Positions 7,897 to 15,854 of a stretch of DNA of 64,000 nucleotides are shown in pieces. How positions within the stretch are numbered: the stretch's first letter is position 1; each line of letters opens with the position of its first letter. The position numbers and the translations under genes are program-made. The notes beneath the pieces were generated by a model. The model did not search any database. It had not been told where the DNA came from and was given only the letters and a program-made list of their open reading frames with translations. The stretch comes from Brachybacterium massiliense (GTDB lineage Bacteria > Actinomycetota > Actinomycetes > Actinomycetales > Dermabacteraceae), in the NCBI RefSeq assembly GCF_900184245.1, contig NZ_FXXB01000007.1, forward strand, positions 558,001 to 622,000, read 5' to 3'.

Positions 7897-10800
7897 ATGG
7901 ACTGCACGGAAGGGGTGGCTGTGGGACTGCGTGATCGTCTTCGCCAGCGCTCGTCGTCGCAGCTCGGTGCCGACTCCCCTGCCCTTGCCTCCGCGGCGCG
8001 TTTCGCCGTGCTCGATGTGGAGACCACCGGGCTGGACCCCTCGCGGGAGAGGATCCTCGAGATCGCGATCGTGCACACCGATGTGCACGGACGGGAGCTT
8101 CACCGCTGGAGCACGCGGATCAACCCCGGCATTCCCGTGCGTGCCACCCACATCCATGGGATCACCGACGCGGATGTCGCCGACGCACCCCGCTTCGCGG
8201 ATCTCGCGGTCACGATCGGGATCGCTCTGCAGGGCTTCGTGGTCGTCGCGCACAATGCCGAGTTCGACGTGGAGTTCCTGCGCGCGGAGTTCGCCCGTGC
8301 CGGGATGCCGATGCCGCGCTTCTCCACCTACTGCACCCTGCAGGGCAGCACGCTGTACCTGCCTCAGCTGCGGCGACGCACTCTCGCCGAGTGCTGCGCG
8401 GCGCTGGGCGTGCCCCATCAGCAGGCGCATTCGGCGCTCGGGGATGCGGCGGCGACGGCAGGGCTGCTCGAGCGATTTCTGGCGCTGGATGCGCAGACCG
8501 GCTACGACGCCCCGCTCACGGCGACGCGGGCACTGCGCGCGGCAGCCCCCGCAGAGCAGCGCGACAGCCGGCTGACGAACCAGAATCCGCCCGGAACGGG
8601 TCGTCAGCTGGCTGTCGACGTGCCAGCGTCCGCGGCAAGTGGTGCGCCGGCCCCCGCTGCGGCGGTGGCGCCCGTTCCGGTGCCGGCGGGCGACGCTCGC
8701 CCCGTTGACCTCTCCCCCACCGCGATCAGGGCCTGGGCCCGCTCACAGGGCATCGCCGTCGGTGATCGCGGGCGGATCAAGGCCGAGCTGGCCGCGCAGT
8801 ACCGTGCCGCGATGGGCGTGAGCGGCGCCGCCCCCGCGGCGGTGGGCCCGGCGGCGGCTTCGGCGTCTGCGGCTCCGGCGACTGCGGCCCCGGCGGCGGC
8901 CCCGGCGGAGCAGCGCAATAGCCCGCTGGCGAACCAGAAATCGCGGAAACTGGGTCGTCAGCTGGCTGTTGACGTGCCGGCGTCCGCGGCAGTTGACACG
9001 CCGGGCCCCGCTGCAGCACCGGCACCGCCCGCTGCCGCCGCGCCGCTCACCATCACCGAGGACTTCCAGGCCGCACTCGACCACCTGCACGCCGGCCATC
9101 ACCTGTTCCTCACCGGCAAGGCGGGCACCGGCAAGTCCACGCTGATCCGCCACTACCTCGAGCACACGCAGCGGTCCACGATCACGGTGGCCCCCACCGG
9201 GATCGCGGCGCTGAACGTGGACGGGTACACGATCCATCGCCTGTTCTCGTTCCCGCTCGGCGTCACCGAGGATACGGTGCGCGGTCCCGGCTACTACCCG
9301 GGCCGCTTCGCGAAGGCGCTGAAGAACCTGGACACGCTGATCATCGATGAGGCGTCGATGGTGCGGGCGGACCTGTTCGACGCGCTCAACGCCGCGCTCG
9401 AGCTGTACGGCCCCGCGCCGGGCACGCCGTTCGGCGGGGTGCAGCTGGTGCTGGTGGGCGATCTGTACCAGCTGCCGCCGGTGGTCACCGATCACGAGGC
9501 GGGCTGGATCGAGGAGCGCTTCGGCACCCCGTTCTTCTTCTCCGCCCGGTCCTTCGACACCGAGACGTTCCCGGTGGTGGAGCTGTCCACCGTGTTCCGC
9601 CAGCAGGGCGATGACCGCCTGGTCGAGCTGCTGAACGCGGTGCGGGAGGGGACGCTGCTGGAGGATGCGCGGGCGGAGCTGAACCGGCGCACCGATGCCG
9701 AGTTCGAGCCGGCGCTGGAGGAGTTCTGGCTGACGCTCGCGACCACCAACCGGATCGTCGGCGCCCGGAACCGGCAGATGCTCGAGCGCCTCCCGGACCC
9801 GCCGCAGACCTTCACCGCGCGCATCACCGGGGACACCGACGGGTTCGAGCACCCCACCGAGGACGTGCTGCACCTGGCGGTGGGCGCGCAGGTCATGCTG
9901 CTGAACAACGATCCGTCGGACCGCTGGGTCAACGGCACCCTGGGCCGCATCACGGCGATCGGCTCGGATGAGGACGGGCCCGTGGTCACGGTGCTGCTGC
10001 GCGACGGCCGCACCGAGCACGTGCGCGAGCACACCTGGGAGATCACCCGGCCGAGCGTGGAGGGCGGCTCGCTGGTGCACGAGATCGTGGGCACGTTCAC
10101 GCAGCTGCCGATGAAGCTGGCGTGGGCGATCACGATCCACAAGTCCCAGGGGCAGACCCTGGACCGGGTGGTCGTGGACCTCACCGGAGGCACCTACGCG
10201 AACGGTCAGCTGTATGTGGCGCTGTCGCGCTGCACGAGCCTCGAGGGGCTGGTGCTGAAGCGCGAGGTGCTGCCGCGGGATCTGAAGACGGACCAGCGGG
10301 TGCGCCGCTATCTCGCCACCGGCGCCGCGGCGACGGACACGCTCGGCGAGGCGTACCTGTCGGTGCTGACGGTGGGCACCGTCGGAGATCGGTGGCGGCC
10401 CCGACCGGTGGAGATCGCGGTGGTGACCGACGACGGGGACGAGATCTCCACCGTCATCAACCCCACCTCGGATCTGTTCTCCGCGCGGGACGAGTTCGGG
10501 CTCACCACGCGGGACGTGCAGCTTGCGCCGCTGCTGGCCGAGGCGTGGCCGGCGCTGTCGGCGCTGCTGGCCGGCCGGGTGCCCGTCGGCGTGGACATCG
10601 ACCGTCAGCTCGCCCACGTCGACTTCGAGCTCAAGCGCAACGGGATCGTCGAGCCGGTGCCGCTCGGGCTCGAGGTCCCCGGCGGGCTGCTCAGCGCCGA
10701 CGAGCTCGCGCGGATGAAGGCGCCGACGGCGCTCGAACGCGCACGGGCCGTGCGCGATGCGGTCGCGCGGGTGCGGGCAGCAGGCAAGGAGCTACCCGGG

Positions 10801-11337
10801 ACCGGGGTGGCGTTCCGGCAGGTCGTGGCGGGGCACGGCTATCTGCTCGCCCGCACGACGGGGCCGACGGGGACCAGCGCCCCGACGGGCTTCGTCGTCG
10901 GCGGGAACCTCGGCGCGCAGGACGACGCCGCCGAGGTGCTCGCCCACCTGCTCGAGGGGACCTGGCAGCGGGTCCTCTCCCCCGATCAGGAGGTCCTCGA
11001 GCGTCTGCGCGGGGTCGAGGAGCATTTCGGGGCGCGGGTGCTGCCCGAGGGCTTCGAGGTGAAAGGCCCGACCAGCGCGGCCGACGTGCTGGTGCCTGGG
11101 GCGCGGGTGTGCTTCTCCGGCACCGTCCACTCGCCCCGCCACGGGTTCCTCGAGAAGGAGGAGCTGCACGCCATGGCCGAGGCGCGCGGGCTCGTCGCCG
11201 TCCCGAACCTCACCAAGACCAGGACCGATGTGCTGGTCGTGGCCGAGGCCGGGTCGCAGTCGAGCAAGGCGAGGAACGCGGCGAGGTGGGAGAAGCCGGT
11301 GCTGACGGCGGAGGAGTTCCTGGAGTGGGTGGGGTGA
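7897..11337 (+). CDS. DEDDh exonuclease - Lsr2-like domain - Pif1-type helicase - BRCT fusion protein
   Basis: A 1146-residue multidomain DNA-repair-type protein. Residues about 35-205 are a DnaQ-like 3'-5' exonuclease (VLDVETTGLD, NAEFDVEF, HSALGDAAAT). After an Ala/Pro linker, residues about 270-307 match the Lsr2 C-terminal DNA-binding domain (IRAWARSQGI...DRGRI). A second linker leads to a Pif1/RecD2-like helicase: Walker A GKAGTGKST near 407, LIIDEASM, LVGDLYQLPP and the C-terminal KSQGQTLD...YVALSR. The last 85 residues form a BRCT-like domain (ARVCFSGTVHSPRHGF, ending EFLEWVG). A start at GTG 7921 with GGAAGG 7 nt upstream is also possible. It is likely a nuclease-helicase acting on structured DNA; the biological role is unproven. 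Confidence 0.85.
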   Translation: MDCTEGVAVGLRDRLRQRSSSQLGADSPALASAARFAVLDVETTGLDPSRERILEIAIVHTDVHGRELHRWSTRINPGIPVRATHIHGITDADVADAPRFADLAVTIGIALQGFVVVAHNAEFDVEFLRAEFARAGMPMPRFSTYCTLQGSTLYLPQLRRRTLAECCAALGVPHQQAHSALGDAAATAGLLERFLALDAQTGYDAPLTATRALRAAAPAEQRDSRLTNQNPPGTGRQLAVDVPASAASGAPAPAAAVAPVPVPAGDARPVDLSPTAIRAWARSQGIAVGDRGRIKAELAAQYRAAMGVSGAAPAAVGPAAASASAAPATAAPAAAPAEQRNSPLANQKSRKLGRQLAVDVPASAAVDTPGPAAAPAPPAAAAPLTITEDFQAALDHLHAGHHLFLTGKAGTGKSTLIRHYLEHTQRSTITVAPTGIAALNVDGYTIHRLFSFPLGVTEDTVRGPGYYPGRFAKALKNLDTLIIDEASMVRADLFDALNAALELYGPAPGTPFGGVQLVLVGDLYQLPPVVTDHEAGWIEERFGTPFFFSARSFDTETFPVVELSTVFRQQGDDRLVELLNAVREGTLLEDARAELNRRTDAEFEPALEEFWLTLATTNRIVGARNRQMLERLPDPPQTFTARITGDTDGFEHPTEDVLHLAVGAQVMLLNNDPSDRWVNGTLGRITAIGSDEDGPVVTVLLRDGRTEHVREHTWEITRPSVEGGSLVHEIVGTFTQLPMKLAWAITIHKSQGQTLDRVVVDLTGGTYANGQLYVALSRCTSLEGLVLKREVLPRDLKTDQRVRRYLATGAAATDTLGEAYLSVLTVGTVGDRWRPRPVEIAVVTDDGDEISTVINPTSDLFSARDEFGLTTRDVQLAPLLAEAWPALSALLAGRVPVGVDIDRQLAHVDFELKRNGIVEPVPLGLEVPGGLLSADELARMKAPTALERARAVRDAVARVRAAGKELPGTGVAFRQVVAGHGYLLARTTGPTGTSAPTGFVVGGNLGAQDDAAEVLAHLLEGTWQRVLSPDQEVLERLRGVEEHFGARVLPEGFEVKGPTSAADVLVPGARVCFSGTVHSPRHGFLEKEELHAMAEARGLVAVPNLTKTRTDVLVVAEAGSQSSKARNAARWEKPVLTAEEFLEWVG
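8551..8640 (+). repeat. Linker repeat, copy A (within the exonuclease-helicase gene)
   Basis: About 90 bp, encoding AEQRDSRL...GRQLAVDVPAS, that recurs at 8905-8994 with several substitutions. The two copies flank the Lsr2-like module in direct orientation and in the same reading frame. Confidence 0.8.
8905..8994 (+). repeat. Linker repeat, copy B (within the exonuclease-helicase gene)
   Basis: Second copy of the linker, encoding AEQRNSPL...GRQLAVDVPAS. Its block GGGTCGTCAGCTGGCTGT is shared base for base with copy A. The copies start 354 bp apart, so unequal recombination between them would remove the Lsr2-like domain in frame. Confidence 0.8.
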
Positions 11338-11499
11338 CTTAAAGACTTGGACGCCTAAGACAATCCCGAAGGCAGAAGCAGTCAATTCACCAGTTCACAA
11401 CACTTCAAGCAAGCCCCCATTGCCTCTTCCAGCCCAGGAATAGCATTGCTTCCGCCAGTATTCTTACACCTCAAGGACTTCACAGAACACACAATCACG

Positions 11500-13281
11500 C
11501 TACCCCCTATCAGTGCCTGCCAATTTGTCACACCCACCCCCTTTCCTGTACTCCTTGAGCCTGCTGTCCGCCTTCTCTTCTTCTCGGTCACGCTCCGCTC
11601 TCATCTCACGCCAGATCAAACCGAAAACAATAGCAAATAAAACCATTCCGAGAATCGTCCAAAGCGCACGCACACCCACAGTGGCAGAGTCTGGATTCAC
11701 ATAGAACCACTCAAGGATGGGTGGGATAACTGTCGACGGAAGGAAGAGAGTCGCAATGGCTCCGATAAATATTGCGAAGTGCCGATCAAACTTAGCTCGA
11801 GCTCCTTGCACCTCTCGCTCGTGACGAGCCTCAGCTTCCCGATCGCCCCGCTGTCGCTCAGTCTGCTCTCGGAGCTCCTCGCGGTCTATCTGATCTTGAC
11901 GACGCCGCTTCTCATCTTGCTGCATTCGCGCAATCTGGGCGAGACGGTCGAGGTTCGCCTGGGTTCGCTCAATGGCCGCGTCGACGTCGATACCGAGAGC
12001 TGAACGGAAGGCCTCTAGGAACCTCTCACTCCGGGAGCTAAGAACAGGGACACCACTGGCGTAGTCGGTGGTGAAAAGTGCAAATTCTTGCCAGATGCTC
12101 AATGCCGTCTCGTGCTGCCCTTTTTCAAGCAGGAGGTCTTCGGCAGTCCGATGCAGCCGGTCAGAGAAGTCTTTTAGGATTCTTCCCTTGAGTAGTTCAA
12201 GTGCCAACAGATCTGCGTAGAAGCCGGAGACTTCAGCTCGGTGATCCACGCCGTCCCAAGGCGACAAGGACTCGCCGGGCATGGCAGCAACCCCCGCGCC
12301 TTGGCGACTGAACTCCACATGCCAGCCTCGCCACGGTAATGGCGGATTACTGCGGCCCGGAAGATCCTCAGGAACCGAGCAGTCAAGCCAGAAGTCGCGG
12401 TCAAGGGTTGCGAAAGCAAAAGCGCGAGCGGCGCGCAGGGCGTCTGCCGAATACCCTTCTGTCGCCACCTCATGATACTTATCATTCTTGCTACTTTTCC
12501 TATCGCTTTCAAGACTTCGGAGGGCATCCTCCACGGACCCCGTAGCCACCGTCAAGAAGCTGTAGATTGGAACCAGTGCGCTCGTGCCCGCACTCCCCGC
12601 GCCTAAGACACTCACCATCGTCGACGAGTTACCAAGGCTGCCGCCGTCATCAAGAAACTCAAACCTCTTGCTGTCCGTGTTGAAAGCACATTCAGTCGTC
12701 GACTCCCGCGAGGACAGCAAATTACCAATCAGGGCACAGAACTGACGCTGGTAGTCTCGCATCAGTCGCCGCAGGGTGTTTGCCAACGCCTCCGCCCGGA
12801 TCGCCGCATGCCCAGTAACCACATCGCCAGCCGCCACCGTGAGGTCCAGATGGACGATAACAATCGCGGGCGCCATATTACCCATATTTTCGCCCGACTC
12901 AAAAGAGGACGATCCTCTACTGGCCCGGACCGGATTCGTGTCTGTTCGAAGGATCTCAAACCCTGTAACAACGATCGCTCGATCCGCCCCAGCCCCCTCT
13001 CTCTTGAGGCTACGGATCGTATGCCGGACGTACCTGTGGAAGCGCCGCCCCTTGCCATGCACTAACCGACGAAGTTCGGGCCCTAAGTAAGAAGACCGCT
13101 TCTCCCCATCAATTACCTGAATACCTCTAGTCTTACTTGCCCGCTTCACCAGAGAGATAGGCCCTTCACTCCACTCGCTTGGCCCGCCGACACCCGCCGC
13201 GCTACGAAGTCGATCGAAGTCTACGTCCGCTTCGAGCAATACGTAGCTGCCTGACGCGTAGTGAGGCCCAACTTCTTCCAC
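11500..13281 (-). pseudogene. Coiled-coil protein with CorA-like C-terminal membrane pair, 5' end cut off by ISL3 insertion
   Basis: An open frame of 593 codons from a GTG inside the target-site duplication. The body is soluble and of no family I recognise. Around residues 450-510 there is a charged, Gln/Arg/Glu-rich coiled coil, followed by two membrane helices (around AIFIGAIATLFLPS and ILGMVLFAIVFGLIW) and a basic-acidic tail. The FLPSTVIPP turn and the order coiled coil-TM-short loop-TM recall CorA-type channels, though the GMN motif is absent. Removing the IS restores an in-frame start 18 codons upstream, giving 611 residues. Base composition is clearly more AT-rich than the surroundings, suggesting transfer. 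The residual frame has no obvious ribosome-binding site. Confidence 0.75.
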
Positions 13282-13286
13282 ATACT

Positions 13287-13309
13287 GGCTCTTCGCGGCT
13301 CGTGGTGAA
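13287..13309 (+). repeat. ISL3 left inverted repeat
   Basis: Left terminal repeat, 23 bp. It pairs with 14709-14731 with a single difference at the 13th base (C here; T when the right end is read inward). Confidence 0.92.
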
Positions 13310-13400
13310 GGAGAGCGTCGCGTCGCTGGCGTAGAACGACCCGTGGTCCTGCTGTGATGGGTGTTGTCTAGACAGCCACATCCCAGAGGACCACGAGCCT

Positions 13401-14687
13401 GTGCATGAGAATACGGGTTCGCAGCGAGATGCTGCGAGCACGATCTTCAACCTGCCCGACTACCGCGTCATCGACGCGATCGACCTGCCCGATGGAGGCC
13501 GGCGGGTGGTGATCGAATCCATCGAGCCGCCGGGCTGTCCGTCGTGCGGGGTGCTCGCGACCAAGGTCCACTCCCGCCGATCCCAGAAGGTGCGAGACGT
13601 GCCCGTGGCCGGGGCGATGGCGGTGGTGTGGGCCAAGCGGCGCTGGTTCTGCCTCGAGTCGGCCTGCGCCCGGCGCACGTTCTGGGAAGCGACCGACCAG
13701 GTCCCGCACCGCGCGCGCTCGACGACCCGGCTGCGGGATCAGGTCGTCTCCGCGGTGATCACCTCTGGCCGGGCAGCCTCGGAAGTCGCCCGGGCCCATG
13801 GCGTCTCGTGGTGGCTGGTCCAGGCCGCGCTGGCGGCTGCCGCCGTGGTCCTGCCCACCGCCGAGGACGTGTCAGTGACGCGCCTGGGCATCGATGAGCA
13901 CCGCTACCGGTCGGTGCGCTGGTTCCGCACCGACGACGGTGCCTGGAGACGGTTCGAGCCCTGGATGACGACCCTGGTCGACCTCTCCACCGGGCAGGTC
14001 CTCGGTATCGTCGACGGCCGGGACTCCACCGCCGTCGGCGACTGGCTCGCCCAGCGCTCCGAGCTCTGGCGGGAGCGGATCGAGATCGTCGCCATCGATC
14101 CCTCGGCCGCGTTCCGCAAAGCACTGCGGACCTACCTGCCCCGCGTTGCGGTCTCGGTCGACAAGTTCCACCTCGTCAAGCTCGGAAACGACATGGTCAC
14201 CACCGTCCGTCAACGCCTAGCCCGCACCCATCGCGGTCGTCGCGGCCGCAAGGACGACCCGGCCTGGGCCCACCGGATGCTGCTGCTACGCGGCGCTGAC
14301 ACCCTCACTCCACGGGCCTGGGAGCGGTTGGAGTCGGTGTTCCGCACCGATGACCCCACCGACGAGCTCTCGGCCGCCTGGGGCATCAAGGAGCAGCTCC
14401 GCCGCTTGCTGGCCACCGACACCCTCGCCCAGGCCTGGGACGAACGGATGCGGATGGGCTACTTCGCCCAGCTCGCGAACATGCCCGAGGCGACCAAGCT
14501 CTACGACACCGTCGTGACCTGGTGGGACGCGATCGAGGTCCTCATCGTCACCGGCGCGACCACCGCCCGAGTCGAGGCAGCGAACACCGGCATCAAGAAC
14601 ATCAAACGCACCGGCCGCGGCTTCCGTAACGCGGAGAACTACCGGACCCGTATCCTGTTAGCCAGCGCCGCGAGAACCGTAGCGTGA
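13401..14687 (+). CDS. tnpA: ISL3-family transposase
   Basis: A 428-residue DDE transposase, full length for the family. The N-terminus has a zinc-ribbon (CPSCG ... CLESAC), then a helix-turn-helix region, then the catalytic domain with LGIDEH, AIDPSAAFRKAL and RVEAANTGIKNIKR carrying the D, D and E residues. The start is a GTG just inside the left repeat. No frameshift or stop is present, so the protein should be active. Confidence 0.95.
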   Translation: MHENTGSQRDAASTIFNLPDYRVIDAIDLPDGGRRVVIESIEPPGCPSCGVLATKVHSRRSQKVRDVPVAGAMAVVWAKRRWFCLESACARRTFWEATDQVPHRARSTTRLRDQVVSAVITSGRAASEVARAHGVSWWLVQAALAAAAVVLPTAEDVSVTRLGIDEHRYRSVRWFRTDDGAWRRFEPWMTTLVDLSTGQVLGIVDGRDSTAVGDWLAQRSELWRERIEIVAIDPSAAFRKALRTYLPRVAVSVDKFHLVKLGNDMVTTVRQRLARTHRGRRGRKDDPAWAHRMLLLRGADTLTPRAWERLESVFRTDDPTDELSAAWGIKEQLRRLLATDTLAQAWDERMRMGYFAQLANMPEATKLYDTVVTWWDAIEVLIVTGATTARVEAANTGIKNIKRTGRGFRNAENYRTRILLASAARTVA

Positions 14688-14708
14688 ATACCCGCTACAG
14701 CAGGGTCA

Positions 14709-14731
14709 TTCACCACGAACCGCGAAGAGCC
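14709..14731 (-). repeat. ISL3 right inverted repeat
   Basis: Right terminal repeat. It is followed directly by the second copy of the CACATACT duplication at 14732-14739. Confidence 0.92.
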
Positions 14732-14788
14732 CACATACTTGCCAATCTCTTCCGATCCTTGTTCGGCGCTCACCAGACTCCCCCTCAT
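14732..14788 (-). pseudogene. Detached 5' end of the CorA-like gene
   Basis: Reading the minus strand from ATG at 14788 gives MRGSLVSAEQGSEEIGKYV over 57 bases, ending exactly in the target duplication. It joins the 593-codon frame on the other side of the IS without a shift. GGGGGAG sits shortly before an alternative GTG start at the sixth codon. This piece shows the IS landed about 18 codons into a formerly intact gene. Confidence 0.8.
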
Positions 14789-15070
14789 GTGCTGCTCAGC
14801 TTCTCGACGCTATCCCTCTTAGTATCTACTACCGGAGCGTAGCGATGTACCACGGACCGCGCCTGAGTGAATGCCCTAGATTCTCTGTCGCCGCTATGCG
14901 GATACTGCTTCTCAAGCAATTACACGTGTAGAAGCTTCTCGGCCGTAGCCAGGGGGACTGTCCCAAGGAACTTCGCATGCAACGACTGTCCCATCGACCG
15001 CCTGAGCCGGGGACGAGTGCTTGACGTCCGAGGGCCTCAACGAGGTCAGTGCTAGGTACAAGTAGCCCGG
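14789..15070. other. Gene-free stretch upstream of the interrupted gene
   Basis: No convincing coding frame on either strand. It must contain the promoter of the interrupted minus-strand gene, but I cannot single out a clear -35/-10 pair. Composition is intermediate between the AT-richer accessory gene and the core. Confidence 0.5.
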
Positions 15071-15142
15071 GAGGCGACGGACGCCGCGAAGTGGGAGAAG
15101 CCGGTACTGACGGCGGAGGAGTTCCTGGAGTGGGTGGGGTAG
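15071..15142 (+). pseudogene. Duplicated 3' end of the exonuclease-helicase-BRCT gene
   Basis: Encodes 23 residues ending AAKWEKPVLTAEEFLEWVG and a TAG stop, matching the last 23 codons of the large fusion gene (11266-11337) with about six base differences. Similarity stops abruptly upstream, and an in-frame stop occurs at 15053. The two copies bracket the accessory segment 11338-15070 in direct orientation, so this is probably a boundary scar from insertion or recombination at the gene's 3' end. Confidence 0.85.
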
Positions 15143-15196
15143 GTGCGATCAGCACAAAGAAGTACGCCCTGAGGCACCGCCTGCGCTTCGGGGCGA

Positions 15197-15511
15197 CTAC
15201 TCGAGCTCTGCGGCGATGAGGGCTTCGTCGTCGCGCCCGCCGTAGTAGATGCCAAGCACCTCGACGGCTTCCTCTGTCACCGCGAAGGCGATCACGACTC
15301 GACGACGGAATCCGATTGTGCGCAGACCGGGCCGGAGATCATCGCGCGCAACGCCGATGTACGGGAAGACGACCAATCCGTCGCAGTAATCGAGAATCTC
15401 GGCCAGATAGCCAGCAGCGCGTTCCGGATATCCGGACTCATCTGCAATCCATGTATAGAGGTCGGTCAGTTGCTCTCGTGCTCGCGGAGCGTAGACGACA
15501 CGACGGTTCAT
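15197..15511 (-). CDS. parE: ParE/RelE-family toxin
   Basis: A 104-residue protein with the ParE pattern: YAPRAREQLTDLYTWIAD at the start, FPYIGVARDDLRPGLRTIGFRRRVVIAF in the middle, and VEVLGIYYGGRD at the end. ParE toxins poison DNA gyrase. The ATG overlaps the antitoxin stop by four bases (ATGA), the usual antitoxin-first arrangement. Confidence 0.88.
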   Translation of the reverse strand: MNRRVVYAPRAREQLTDLYTWIADESGYPERAAGYLAEILDYCDGLVVFPYIGVARDDLRPGLRTIGFRRRVVIAFAVTEEAVEVLGIYYGGRDDEALIAAELE

Positions 15512-15792
15512 GCCCCGCTCGACGCAGTGCGCTCCTCGTGGACCATCGCAAGATGCGCGCGCATGTCGTCGGCGCTGATCGCCTGCGACGGATCGGCGCG
15601 CAGCTCGTCGTACGCTGCGACGACGTCAGAGCGCAGCCAAGCTTCCACAGCCTCATCGCGCGCGAACAGGGCGCGCAGACCATCGCGGAGCACTTCGCTC
15701 TCACTCGCATACGCGCCCGATGCAACGCGCTCCTTCACCGCATCAGCCATGCCCGTAGGAAGGGTGATGCTGAGCTGTTTCGTAGTGCGCAT
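15508..15792 (-). CDS. parD: ParD-type antitoxin
   Basis: A 94-residue protein with an N-terminal ribbon-helix-helix (KQLSITLPTGMADAVKERV) and a C-terminal tail (EAWLRSDVVAAYDELRADP) of the type that wraps the toxin. The start is fixed by its position just downstream of the palindromic operator. It should repress its own promoter together with ParE. Confidence 0.88.
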   Translation of the reverse strand: MRTTKQLSITLPTGMADAVKERVASGAYASESEVLRDGLRALFARDEAVEAWLRSDVVAAYDELRADPSQAISADDMRAHLAMVHEERTASSGA

Positions 15793-15809
15793 GGCGCCTC
15801 CTGCCACAT

Positions 15810-15830
15810 GAGTAGGATTCAATCCTACTC
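15810..15830. promoter_or_regulatory. Palindromic operator of the parDE module
   Basis: A perfect inverted repeat: arms GAGTAGGATT and AATCCTACTC around a single central C, 18 bp before the antitoxin start codon. Ribbon-helix-helix antitoxins bind such short palindromes, so autoregulation is the likely role. Confidence 0.8.
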
Positions 15831-15854
15831 CTGGGCGTCCGCTGTGCACAGTGG

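Larger units (their letters stand above)
13287..14731 (+). mobile_element. ISL3-family insertion sequence, complete, 1445 bp
   Basis: The ends are 23-bp inverted repeats (13287-13309 and 14709-14731) starting GGCTCTTCGCGG and ending TCGTGGTGAA, with one mismatch between them. The element is flanked by a perfect 8-bp direct repeat CACATACT (13279-13286 and 14732-14739), the duplication length typical of ISL3. A single intact transposase gene fills the element. Intact ends, duplication and frame indicate a recent insertion. Confidence 0.95.

Noticed and set aside
8743..10617. Long open frame antisense to the exonuclease-helicase gene
   Set aside because: Arg/His/Gln-rich translation typical of antisense frames in high-GC DNA; the plus-strand helicase motifs are unambiguous.
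11382..11591. Small minus-strand frame after the CorA-like gene
   Set aside because: It overlaps the 3' end of the CorA-like frame in another phase, and has no ribosome-binding site or recognisable composition.
11338..15070. Interpretation of the accessory segment as a prophage or conjugative element
   Set aside because: No integrase, tRNA site or phage/conjugation gene is present; only one IS and one foreign-looking gene are seen.
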